From Leptotrichia shahii (GTDB lineage Bacteria; Fusobacteriota; Fusobacteriia; Fusobacteriales; Leptotrichiaceae), in NCBI RefSeq assembly GCF_008327825.1, contig NZ_AP019827.1, positions 1,240,001 through 1,304,000 of the forward strand: a stretch of DNA of 64,000 nt, written 5' to 3'. The position numbers were made by a program, and so were the translations under genes. Shown one piece after another: positions 36,700-43,923 of this stretch. Position 1 is the stretch's first letter. Every line of letters begins with the position of its first letter. Under the pieces are notes generated by a model. It was not told the origin of the DNA, ran no database searches, and was given only the letters and a program-made list of their open reading frames with translations.

Positions 36700-36975
36700 T
36701 TATACACCAAGTGCCTCTCTCAACTCCTCTATGCTATCATATCCTTTTACACTATCATCTCTTGCAATTCTATCAGCTTCTCTCATTGCTTCTAAAGTTA
36801 TTTCATTTGGCTCTTCTTCCAATTTCAATTCAAAAGGGATTCTATTTTCTCTAATTGCAGTTTTTAAGAACATATTTACTGCGGTTGTCATTGTCAAGCC
36901 AAATTTGTTAAATAATTCGTTCGCTTTTTCTTTTGTTTTTTTATCAACTCTAATACTTAAATTTGCATTTGCCAT
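36700..36975 (-). CDS. RelB/DinJ family antitoxin, orphan
   Basis: A 91-residue protein with the N-terminal ribbon-helix-helix of DinJ (NLSIRVDKKTKEKANELFNK, then FGLTMTTAVNMFLK) and a C-terminal acidic tail that would wrap a YafQ/RelE-type toxin. The tail pattern READRIARDDSVKGYDSIEEL is standard for the family. No toxin gene follows: the next minus-strand gene is the OmpA-like gene, whose start lies 58 bases away. It could act as a repressor, protect against toxins encoded elsewhere, or be left over. Confidence 0.83.
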   Translation of the reverse strand: MANANLSIRVDKKTKEKANELFNKFGLTMTTAVNMFLKTAIRENRIPFELKLEEEPNEITLEAMREADRIARDDSVKGYDSIEELREALGV

Positions 36976-37122
36976 AACAAATACCTCTTTTTTTCTTCAT
37001 TGTATCAATTTATAATTACATTGTCAATACAATAAACCAATGTTTTCCTAATTTGAGAACTTAAATATATGATCTTTATAATTTATGTAGAATGTCGTGA
37101 TTTTTTTGGAATGAAAACGACT

Positions 37123-37345
37123 AAACACATTTATGTGTTTCTTTTTCGTAGTAATTCAGGTTTATCCAAATAATAAATGTTTTGACTACTTTCCCAAATA
37201 AAATTTGGGAATATTTCAAAAAAATTCTTAGACGAGCCAGGGTTAGTGCGTAGCACTTTCGCCATTATCTTTAATATGTCATTAGTTAAATATGTTAAAA
37301 TAACTATTATTGCGAAATGAAGGGAAATGGCGAATGATTTCCCTT
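37123..37345. other. non-coding region with four consecutive hairpins
   Basis: Stem-loops: AAACACAT/ATGTGTTT (37123-37140, 2-base loop), TTCCCAAAT/ATTTGGGAA (37191-37211, 3-base loop), AGTGC/GCACT (37245-37257) and AAGGGAAAT/ATTTCCCTT (37320-37345). TTCGCCATT near 37258 and AATGGCGAA near 37326 are also complementary and could form a longer-range stem. No open frame. The local base composition is richer in G and C than the surroundings. It may be a structured RNA or the end of a lost element. Confidence 0.45.
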
Positions 37346-37378
37346 GCTTTAAAACATTAATTATTTAACCAAAATAAA

Positions 37379-37421
37379 AAGGGCAAGATACATCCTCCCC
37401 AAACAAGAATCCTCTGCCCTT
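37379..37421 (-). terminator. terminator-like hairpin behind the frameshifted lipoprotein gene
   Basis: On the minus strand AAGGGCA (37421-37415) pairs with TGCCCTT (37385-37379) and is followed by TTTTTATTTT. The loop is long (29 bases), so efficiency is uncertain. It lies about 60 bases after the small lipoprotein gene. Confidence 0.5.
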
Positions 37422-37479
37422 CCTATATAAATTCCTAATTTCCTTTACGTTATATGATATTTCAACTTTCACATTCTAA

Positions 37480-37651
37480 TTAGTACCTATTTCCTTCTTT
37501 GTCTTCACAATGTACATTCCCATACTGCCTATAACATTCCACTCCTCTTTCATCTCTTCTTTTATTATATTCGCTCCATTCAGTAGGACTGAAAAGTTCA
37601 CATCCAACAACAGTCATGGCAAGTATAACCAGCATAATTATTTTTTTTCAT
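37480..37651 (-). pseudogene. small lipoprotein gene, frameshifted in an A8 tract
   Basis: Reading from ATG 37651, behind GGAGATGG, the frame passes A8 and then hits a stop. Removing one A gives a coherent 56-residue lipoprotein: MKKIIMLVILAMTVVGC with lipobox VVGC at residues 14-17, then a hydrophilic region ending ECYRQYGNVHCEDKEGNRY. The intact downstream frame reaches the TAA at 37480. The single-base change in a homopolymer at codons 2-4 could be phase variation, a recent mutation or a sequencing error. Confidence 0.65.
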
Positions 37652-37785
37652 AAATACACCATCTCCTTTTGTATTGCTCTTTTCCATATCAAATTATCAT
37701 TCCATTTCATGTATTAACTATTTATGTGTATTTTTTTTATTATACAATATTTTGAGTTTGGGTGCAAGTTATTTTATATTTCCAC

Positions 37786-38455
37786 ACAACAAACGCATGA
37801 ATATTTTAAACTATTTCTTTACATCTATCCATTTTTTTAACAACAGCATTTCTATATATCAAAAAATAATTTTAAATATCTTCTTACATCTAATGATATG
37901 ATATATCTCTTTATCCTTCTGCTAAATTTCTTTCTGAACGGCAGTTCTTCCAGTATTGAGATTGCTAATTTCCTTAGAATATTTAAATTTCTTGCCACAT
38001 TTTTGTTCAATGTCCTACTTGCATCTTCTCTGAATGTCATATCCAGTATCCAGTTATAGCTTGTCCTCTTACCGCTCTTACAAATTCTTCTACTCTCCCT
38101 GCTATATTCGTTATGTAATATCTTTTCTGTTCCTGGTTTTTTCCATTTTCTTCTATTGTTAAAATTGATGCACCTATCCCTTTTACTTCTTTTCTTTTAA
38201 TAAGCCATTCTGTTTCTTCAGTATAGTAATATTCCCTCGTTTCCAGCCATCCCCTTTGCTTTTCTGTTTTCCTGCTGTACATTCCTTCTTCCTTTAATTT
38301 TTTTCTGAATCCCTTGTCAGCAAAGTAATCTTCTATATCTTCTTTTAAAGTCTTCTGGTTACCTTTTACCTGGAGACAGAAATAGCCCTTCTTCTTTCCT
38401 ATCTTTTTTATGATTTCTTTCTGGGTTCCTATCGCATCTATAATTCCAATTTAAT
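37786..38455 (-). mobile_element. degenerate ISAs1-family transposase remnant
   Basis: The C-terminal half of an ISAs1 (DDE) transposase is recognisable across frames: IDAIGTQKEIIKKIGKKKGYF and VKGNQKTLKEDIEDYF (about 38450-38330), RGWLETREYYY (38260-38210), ITNIAGRVEEFVRAVRGQ (to about 38050), then a frame change and TFREDASRTLNKNVARNL to a stop at 37852. The text ACAACAAACGCATGAAT at 37786-37802 resembles a terminal inverted repeat of this family. The N-terminal half is missing; the relic begins inside the 3' end of the neighbouring glycosylase-like gene. Confidence 0.82.
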
Positions 38456-38806
38456 CCCTTTTTTTCGCAAGTTTTCGATACACTCAACTAAATATTCATT
38501 ATCATGTTCTTTGTAAATTGGGCTATCTATAATTTTTTCTTCAAGATTATTATAATTTTCTGCTTTCTTTCCCCTATAATTCTTATCTCTCCATTCTTTA
38601 GAAACTTTATACCCTCTTTTTTCCATTTCATCCATAACCAATGAATGATAAACAAATAAATAATATGGAGAATATAAGAATACATAATCTACTGTTTTAT
38701 GTTTCTTTTTCCATCCATTTCCCCTAAGTGCACAACATTCTCTATGTTGACCAAGAAGCTGGTTTTTAGGCAACAGATGAATAATTTGTTCATGCCATAG
38801 TCTCAT
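38438..38806 (-). CDS. pyrimidine-dimer-glycosylase-like protein (TIGR02328 type)
   Basis: A 122-residue protein with the signature MRLWHEQIIHLLPKNQLLGQ and HRECCALRGNGW, followed by YVFLYSPYYLFVYHSLVMDEMEKRGY. This is the family related to T4 endonuclease V-type pyrimidine dimer DNA glycosylases; activity of these bacterial forms is inferred. Good GGAGAAAAAG site. Its 5' end overlaps the end of the DUF1722 gene by 17 bases, so they are coupled. Its last codons run into the ISAs1 relic, so the natural C-terminus may have been altered. Confidence 0.75.
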   Translation of the reverse strand: MRLWHEQIIHLLPKNQLLGQHRECCALRGNGWKKKHKTVDYVFLYSPYYLFVYHSLVMDEMEKRGYKVSKEWRDKNYRGKKAENYNNLEEKIIDSPIYKEHDNEYLVECIENLRKKGIKLEL

Positions 38807-39194
38807 CTTTTTCTCCTGTTAATAAAGTAGATTCTTGTAAATATTTATTTGGATATTTCTTTAGTAAAGTATTGATATATTCAATTACTGATTTCTGATT
38901 ATTTCTCCCTCCCATATATTCTTCCAGAATGTTAAATAATCCTTGTTTTTCAATCTTCGTTGCCTTTTTTTTGAAATATCCCCATAAATGAAGAATTGCA
39001 TTACTAAAATCTTTTTTACTTTCTTTTATATCCCTTACTTTTTGTATTCTTTCACTAATAAATACAATATCAATTTCTTTTTCTTTCAAATACTTTCTTA
39101 TTTCTAAGTACATTTTATGCGATTTGCTTAACACATAATATTTATTTTTTGCCCATAGCTCTTCACATTCTTTTTTTTTATTCATGTGGTTCAC
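38790..39194 (-). CDS. DUF1722 (YbgA-like) protein
   Basis: A 134-residue protein covering the DUF1722 domain: ELWAKNKYYVLSKSHKMYLEIRKYL near the N-terminus, AILHLWGYFKKKATKIEKQ in the middle and LKKYPNKYLQESTLL at the end. In other bacteria this domain is found beside or fused with DUF523 and close to DNA photolyase genes, pointing to a role in light-damage repair, but biochemistry is unknown. The start is GTG at 39194, within an ATGTGA junction with a 17-codon upstream frame; ATG at 39185 is an alternative. Confidence 0.78.
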   Translation of the reverse strand: MNHMNKKKECEELWAKNKYYVLSKSHKMYLEIRKYLKEKEIDIVFISERIQKVRDIKESKKDFSNAILHLWGYFKKKATKIEKQGLFNILEEYMGGRNNQKSVIEYINTLLKKYPNKYLQESTLLTGEKDETMA

Positions 39195-39244
39195 ATCAGC
39201 CTTTCTTTCAAGATATTCAAATCATATATGAGCATTAACTTCAT
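39191..39244 (-). CDS. 17-codon upstream ORF coupled to the DUF1722 gene
   Basis: ATG at 39244 behind AAAGGAG encodes MKLMLIYDLNILKERLM and stops at 39191. Its stop overlaps the GTG start of the DUF1722 gene (ATGTGA), the geometry of translational coupling. It could be a leader peptide or the stub of a deleted gene. Being so short, it is tentative. Confidence 0.35.
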   Translation of the reverse strand: MKLMLIYDLNILKERLM

Positions 39245-39364
39245 CTATGTTCTCCTTTGAGTTTTTTGTTAGTTAATTTTTTTTATAGCTATTTTTTCTA
39301 TGTTTGCGAGTATTAAAAATTTAATCTTATCTTCATGCGTTTGTCGTGATATTTCAATATCTTT

Positions 39365-41194
39365 CTACAACTTCCCAATCTCCACTTCCAATTTATCTAA
39401 CAGCAAATCAAACTGTTTTGCTACAGCCTCGATTGTTTCAATTTTTGACAAGTCAACTCCTGCTTTTTTAAGCTGTTCCATCGGGAAGTCATTTCCTCCT
39501 GAGCTTAATAATTGAATGTATTTGTCTAATGTTTGTTTTTTCTCGCTTTCATCACTTGAATTTATCATTTTTTCATATAAAATCGCTGATGAGGCAAAGC
39601 AAGTTGCGTATTGATACACGTAAAATGGCGAGTTGAAAAAGTGTGGAACTCTTGCCCAGAAAATATAGATTAAATCATCTTTTTCAATTATGTCGCCGTA
39701 ATATTTGTCAAACAAGTCTTCCATAATTTTGCTCAAAACCTCCGCTGTAATCGGCTCTCCAGCTTCTGCCAGCTTGTGTGCCTGATATTCATAATCTGCT
39801 AATAATGCCTGAAAATAGAATGTCCCAACAATATTTCCAATTTCCTGCTCCAATAGTGCGATTCTTTCTTTTGGATCATTGGTATTTTCTAGCATATAGT
39901 CAAGCAGTAATCTTTCGTTAAATGTGGAAGCCACTTCCGCTACGAAAATTGTGTAGTCTGCCATCGAGAAAGGCTGATTTTCGTCTGAATAAAGAGTGTG
40001 CAAAGTATGTCCCAATTCATGTGCCAATGTGAATACGCTATCTAAAGTCTTGTTGTAATTTAAAAGCATATATGGGTGAACTCCGTAAACTCCTGCAGAA
40101 TATGCTCCTGTTCTTTTCCCTTTCGCCTCAAATACATCCAGCCAGCCTTCTGAAATCGCTTTTTTCATTTTTTCTACGTAATCTTTTCCAAGCGGAGCAA
40201 CTGAATTTAACACCATTTCCTTCGCATCATCATACTCATATTCCTTATCAAATTCTATTAGGTTAATTGAGCCGTCAAAATTATAATATTTTTTAAGTCC
40301 CAAAATTTTCTTTCTCAATTTTAAATATCTTTGCAATGGTTTTGTATTATTTTTTGCCGTATTGACAAGATTTAAGTAAATTTCTTCTGGAATATTGTCA
40401 CTTTCCAGATGGCTTAACAAAAATGAATCGTAATTGTAGGCTTTCTTTGAAGCAATCCCTTTTTGCAAAATTGAGTTATAAATTGCAGCGATCGTATTTT
40501 TTTTCTTTTCATAAATTGTATAAAACGTCTGAAACATCAGTTTTCTGTCTTCCTGATTTCTATTTTTAGACAAAATTTTAGAATAATTGGCAGGCGTTAC
40601 ATCCACTTTTTCTCCAGAATTAAGCGTAACTTGAGGCCATTCCACATCCGTAACCGTAACTTCCGAATAAATGCTTCTCGGTGATGAAAAGAATGAACTG
40701 TAGTACGACAGCAGTTTGCTTTCCTTTTCTTCCAGAATATGCTTTTGCAGTCTAAATAAATTTTTCAGTCCAAATCTATAATCATCAAATTCTTTTTTTT
40801 CAATCCATTTTTCAATATTCTCACGATTTTCAACAAGTTCCGAATTTACCCAGGACAATTCAGTAGAAATCTCTGCAAACAAAAACTGTACCTTCTGCAA
40901 ATGCTCCACAGCCTCCTTATCCGATGAGTTCAAATCCCTCGCAAGCTGAGGATACCGATACAATTTATAAGAAATCTTATCCATTTCCTCCTGCTTCTGA
41001 AAAAACTCCAATAACTTCCCTTCGTTCCCAAATTGCCCTTTAAATCCAGCCAATTCTTTTTTCAGCTCACTAACTTTCTCAAAATCCTTCTCCCAAGCTG
41101 AATAATTTTCATAAATATCAGATAAATTCCATTTGTATTCTTGTCCTACATTATCTCTTTTCAATTCTTTTTTTTCTATCTTGTTTTTTCCCAT
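39365..41194 (-). CDS. pepF: oligoendopeptidase F
   Basis: A 609-residue M3B zinc metallopeptidase. The zinc motif HExxH is in FTLAHELGHTLH with the downstream glutamate in FVAEVASTFNE. The N-terminal helical domain and the C-terminal FWARVPHFFNSPFYVYQYATC substrate-loop block are typical of PepF. It is cytosolic and cleaves oligopeptides of about 7-17 residues, complementing the peptide transporter and M18 aminopeptidase of the window. Monocistronic. Confidence 0.95.
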   Translation of the reverse strand: MGKNKIEKKELKRDNVGQEYKWNLSDIYENYSAWEKDFEKVSELKKELAGFKGQFGNEGKLLEFFQKQEEMDKISYKLYRYPQLARDLNSSDKEAVEHLQKVQFLFAEISTELSWVNSELVENRENIEKWIEKKEFDDYRFGLKNLFRLQKHILEEKESKLLSYYSSFFSSPRSIYSEVTVTDVEWPQVTLNSGEKVDVTPANYSKILSKNRNQEDRKLMFQTFYTIYEKKKNTIAAIYNSILQKGIASKKAYNYDSFLLSHLESDNIPEEIYLNLVNTAKNNTKPLQRYLKLRKKILGLKKYYNFDGSINLIEFDKEYEYDDAKEMVLNSVAPLGKDYVEKMKKAISEGWLDVFEAKGKRTGAYSAGVYGVHPYMLLNYNKTLDSVFTLAHELGHTLHTLYSDENQPFSMADYTIFVAEVASTFNERLLLDYMLENTNDPKERIALLEQEIGNIVGTFYFQALLADYEYQAHKLAEAGEPITAEVLSKIMEDLFDKYYGDIIEKDDLIYIFWARVPHFFNSPFYVYQYATCFASSAILYEKMINSSDESEKKQTLDKYIQLLSSGGNDFPMEQLKKAGVDLSKIETIEAVAKQFDLLLDKLEVEIGKL

Positions 41195-41302
41195 TTTATT
41201 CTTCCTTTCAAAAAATTAAATACAAATATAGTATACCCTTTTTCCAAAAATTTTAAAAGATATTTTCCCAAATTTATTCTTTTTTATTTTTTTATTTATA
41301 TA

Positions 41303-41382
41303 TTAACCCCTGTCTGATAACCTAATTTTTTTTATTTAAGCTTCAGAATATTTGTTTTATCAAATTCTAACGAACAATTCTA
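41303..41382 (+). repeat. repeat A copy 3, core deleted
   Basis: CCTGTCTGATAACCTAATTT at the left and CTTCAGAATATTTGTTTTAT plus CGAACAATTCTA at the right match the two arms of repeat A, but the CAAGGGG palindrome between them is missing. About 80 bases remain. It ends seven bases from the stop of a truncated gene. Confidence 0.6.
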
Positions 41383-41388
41383 ATAGAT

Positions 41389-41496
41389 TCATTCTCTTGT
41401 AAATTTTGTCTTATCAAAATAATAGTAATTATTTTCAATAACATCCTTGAAATCAGATATTCCAACTGGTAATTTTACTTTCTTATTACTTCTCAT
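41389..41496 (-). pseudogene. N-terminal stub of an AAA-ATPase-like/DUF1703 gene
   Basis: ATG at 41496, behind a perfect GGGAGG site, opens a 35-residue peptide containing LPVGISDFKDVIENNYYYFD. That is the conserved opening of the AAA-ATPase-like plus PD-(D/E)XK (DUF1703) proteins, which are normally about 500-580 residues. The frame ends with TGA at 41389, next to a core-less A repeat, so nearly all of the gene has been lost. No downstream remnant is recognisable. Confidence 0.7.
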
Positions 41497-41615
41497 ATTT
41501 GATTTCCTCCCTTTTTTTCTTTATACAATTATATCATATCTGTATAATAAAACAAAAATTTATGTTTTTTAATTATTCAAATTTATTTTTTATGCTTTTA
41601 AATATTCTTCTTTTT

Positions 41616-41624
41616 TGTTATAAT
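41616..41624 (+). promoter_or_regulatory. extended -10 of the argH promoter
   Basis: TGTTATAAT (TGn-TATAAT) about 40 bases before argH; the -35 region is not recognisable. Same form as the MATE promoter. Confidence 0.55.
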
Positions 41625-41664
41625 ATTAGTAAAAATAACAACTTTGGAAAGGAAAAAATAAAAT

Positions 41665-43044
41665 ATGAAAAAAATGTGGGAAGGACGGTTTCATAAGGAA
41701 ACTAATAAATTATTAGAAAAATTTAATGCGTCTATAACTTTTGATAAAAGAATGTATGAAGAGGATATTACTGGGAGTATTGCACATAGCAGAATGCTTG
41801 CTAAGCAAGGGATTATTTCAGAAAACGAGCAAAAGGAAATTGAAAATGGGCTGCTTCAAATAAAAGAAGAGATTCAAAATGGAAAATTTGAATTTAAAAT
41901 TGAAGATGAAGATATTCACATGTCGATTGAAAAAAGATTGACTCAAATTATTGGGTCTGTGGCTGGAAAACTGCATACTGCTAGAAGCCGTAACGATCAA
42001 GTGGCTCTTGACGTGCGTATGTATGTGCGAAAAGAAGCTCATGAAATTTCAAAATTGCTTGTAAAAATGGAAAATGTTCTGTTAGAACTTTCTGAAAAAT
42101 ATAAAAATGTTATTATTCCAGGATACACGCATTTACAAAGAGCTCAGCCTATTTTGTTCTCTCATCATTTGATGGCTTATTTTCAAATGTTTAAAAGAGA
42201 TATTTCTCGAATTAAAGACTTTTTAGAAAGAAGTGATGAAATGCCGCTTGGAGCAGGAGCTTTGGCTGGAACTACTTTTGACTTAGACAGACATTTTGTT
42301 GCAAAGGAGCTTGGATTTTCAAAACCAACTGAAAATAGCTTAGATTCTGTAAGCGACAGAGATTTTATAATTGAACTTGCGATGATTATTTCTGTAATCT
42401 CAATGCATTTGTCAAGATTTTCAGAAGAAATTATTATCTGGTGCACATCCGAATTTTCCTTTATAAATCTAGATGATGCCTTTGCAACTGGATCTTCAAT
42501 TATGCCACAGAAAAAAAATCCTGACATTGCAGAGCTTGTAAGAGGAAAAACAGGTAGAATTTATGGAAATCTTATGGGAATCTTAACTACAATGAAGGCA
42601 CTTCCGTTAGCCTACAATAAAGATATGCAAGAAGATAAAGAAGGAATTTTTGACTCGATTGACAATATTAAATTATCAATTGAAATTTTTTACTCAATGC
42701 TTAACACACTTACAGTAAATAATGAAAAGATTTACGCTTCAATGAAATCTGGTTTTCTAAATGCAACAGATGTAGCCGATTATTTGGCAAAGTATGACGT
42801 CCCATTTAGACAAGCCCATAAAATTGTCGGAGAAATTGTATCTTACTGCGAAGATAAAAAAATTGCAATTGACGATATGAAACTTGAAGAATTCCACAAG
42901 TTTTCAGATATTTTCAAAGATGACATTCTTTCTGAAATCACAATTGAAAATTGTGTAAATAAAAGAAATTCCTTTGGTGGAACTTCAATAAAAAATGTGG
43001 AAATGCAAATTGAAAATGGAAAGAAATTTTTACAAGCTCTTTAG
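41665..43044 (+). CDS. argH: argininosuccinate lyase
   Basis: A 459-residue member of the fumarase/aspartase superfamily. The mobile-loop signature GSSIMPQKKNPDIAE with catalytic Ser, HTARSRNDQVALD and the TxxHLQ-type GYTHLQRAQP motif are all present. It splits argininosuccinate into arginine and fumarate. No argG or other arginine gene is adjacent; carAB lies 1 kb away on the other strand. GGAAAGG ribosome site. Confidence 0.95.
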   Translation: MKKMWEGRFHKETNKLLEKFNASITFDKRMYEEDITGSIAHSRMLAKQGIISENEQKEIENGLLQIKEEIQNGKFEFKIEDEDIHMSIEKRLTQIIGSVAGKLHTARSRNDQVALDVRMYVRKEAHEISKLLVKMENVLLELSEKYKNVIIPGYTHLQRAQPILFSHHLMAYFQMFKRDISRIKDFLERSDEMPLGAGALAGTTFDLDRHFVAKELGFSKPTENSLDSVSDRDFIIELAMIISVISMHLSRFSEEIIIWCTSEFSFINLDDAFATGSSIMPQKKNPDIAELVRGKTGRIYGNLMGILTTMKALPLAYNKDMQEDKEGIFDSIDNIKLSIEIFYSMLNTLTVNNEKIYASMKSGFLNATDVADYLAKYDVPFRQAHKIVGEIVSYCEDKKIAIDDMKLEEFHKFSDIFKDDILSEITIENCVNKRNSFGGTSIKNVEMQIENGKKFLQAL

Positions 43045-43051
43045 TTAATTT

Positions 43052-43174
43052 TATACTATTTCCCATTAAAGCAATAGATTTATTATAAATTCTATTTAAC
43101 ATGAGGTCTTGATCCCTTGCCACAAAAAAATAAATAAAATATAATTTCTATTTTTCAAATGGGATTTAGTATTA
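43052..43174 (+). repeat. repeat B copy (full length)
   Basis: A 123-base element from TATACTATTTCCCATTAAAG to TTCAAATGGGATTTAGTATTA, with core CATGAGGTCTTGATCCCTTG. The ends are imperfect inverted repeats. It lies between argH and the GNAT gene and serves as the reference copy here. Confidence 0.78.
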
Positions 43175-43249
43175 AATAAAAATTTTAGAAAATTATTCAT
43201 TTATAGCGAAAAACTTATTTAACAATACATTGAAAGGAAAATTTATACA

Positions 43250-43723
43250 ATGAAGGAAATTAGACCAGCCCAAGAAAAAGACATTCCAAAAATAGAAAAT
43301 CTGCTAGAACAAATTTTATTAGTTCATCACAAAAACCGCCCAGATATTTTCAAGGCAACTGGTAAAAAATATAATGTACAGGAACTTACACAAATGTTAA
43401 ATGATCCTAGCAAACCGATATTCGTAGCAACAGATGAAAATGATAGTGTAATTGGCTATGTTTTCTGTGTTTTTAAACAGAAAATAAATCACAGTGTATT
43501 AACTGACATAAAAACATTATTTATAGACGACCTTTGTGTTGATGAGGGTACACGTGGTCAAAATATTGGGAAAAAACTTTATAACTTTGCATTGAACTTT
43601 GCAAAAATGGAAGGATGTTATAACTTGACATTGGATGCTTGGGCTGATAATGCTGGAGCGGTAAAATTTTATGAAAGATTGGGAATGAAAGTTCAGAAAT
43701 ATGTTTTTGAAGAGATTTTATAA
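43250..43723 (+). CDS. GNAT family N-acetyltransferase
   Basis: A 157-residue GNAT protein. The acetyl-CoA loop motif A is visible as DDLCVDEGTRGQNIGKKLYNFAL (Q/RxxGxG/A pattern at about residues 104-112), followed by motif B TLDAWADNAGAVKFYERLGM. The N-terminus IRPAQEKDIPKIENLL is standard. Substrate unknown. It is about 200 bases after argH with repeat B between, so it is probably a separate unit. Confidence 0.85.
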   Translation: MKEIRPAQEKDIPKIENLLEQILLVHHKNRPDIFKATGKKYNVQELTQMLNDPSKPIFVATDENDSVIGYVFCVFKQKINHSVLTDIKTLFIDDLCVDEGTRGQNIGKKLYNFALNFAKMEGCYNLTLDAWADNAGAVKFYERLGMKVQKYVFEEIL

Positions 43724-43858
43724 TTTTGTTATTGAGAAAATTTAGACAGTACTTTATTTCTTCAATATCAGAATGTCTTAAATTTATGATAAATTTATAA
43801 ACAAAAAAAATAACAAGAGGACTTAACCTCTTGCTAGATAATAATTTAAAACAAATCT

Positions 43859-43905
43859 AAGAAAATTAATAATTTTAAAATTATTAATTTTCTTATTTTT
43901 TATAA
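43859..43905. terminator. 36-base perfect palindrome, bidirectional terminator
   Basis: AAGAAAATTAATAATTTT (43859-43876) is the exact reverse complement of the next 18 bases (43877-43894), and T-rich sequence follows. It sits between the converging GNAT and carB genes. It has no G/C clamp, so its termination strength is uncertain. Confidence 0.6.
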
Positions 43906-43923
43906 TTTTTACTAGAACTAAAT

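Noticed and set aside
36642-36700. missed toxin gene downstream of the DinJ antitoxin
   Set aside because: Only 58 bases separate the antitoxin stop from the OmpA-like start, too short for any toxin in either frame.
41499-41696. 65-codon plus-strand frame overlapping the argH start
   Set aside because: It spans the argH promoter and ribosome site in another frame; argH with its conserved N-terminus explains the sequence.
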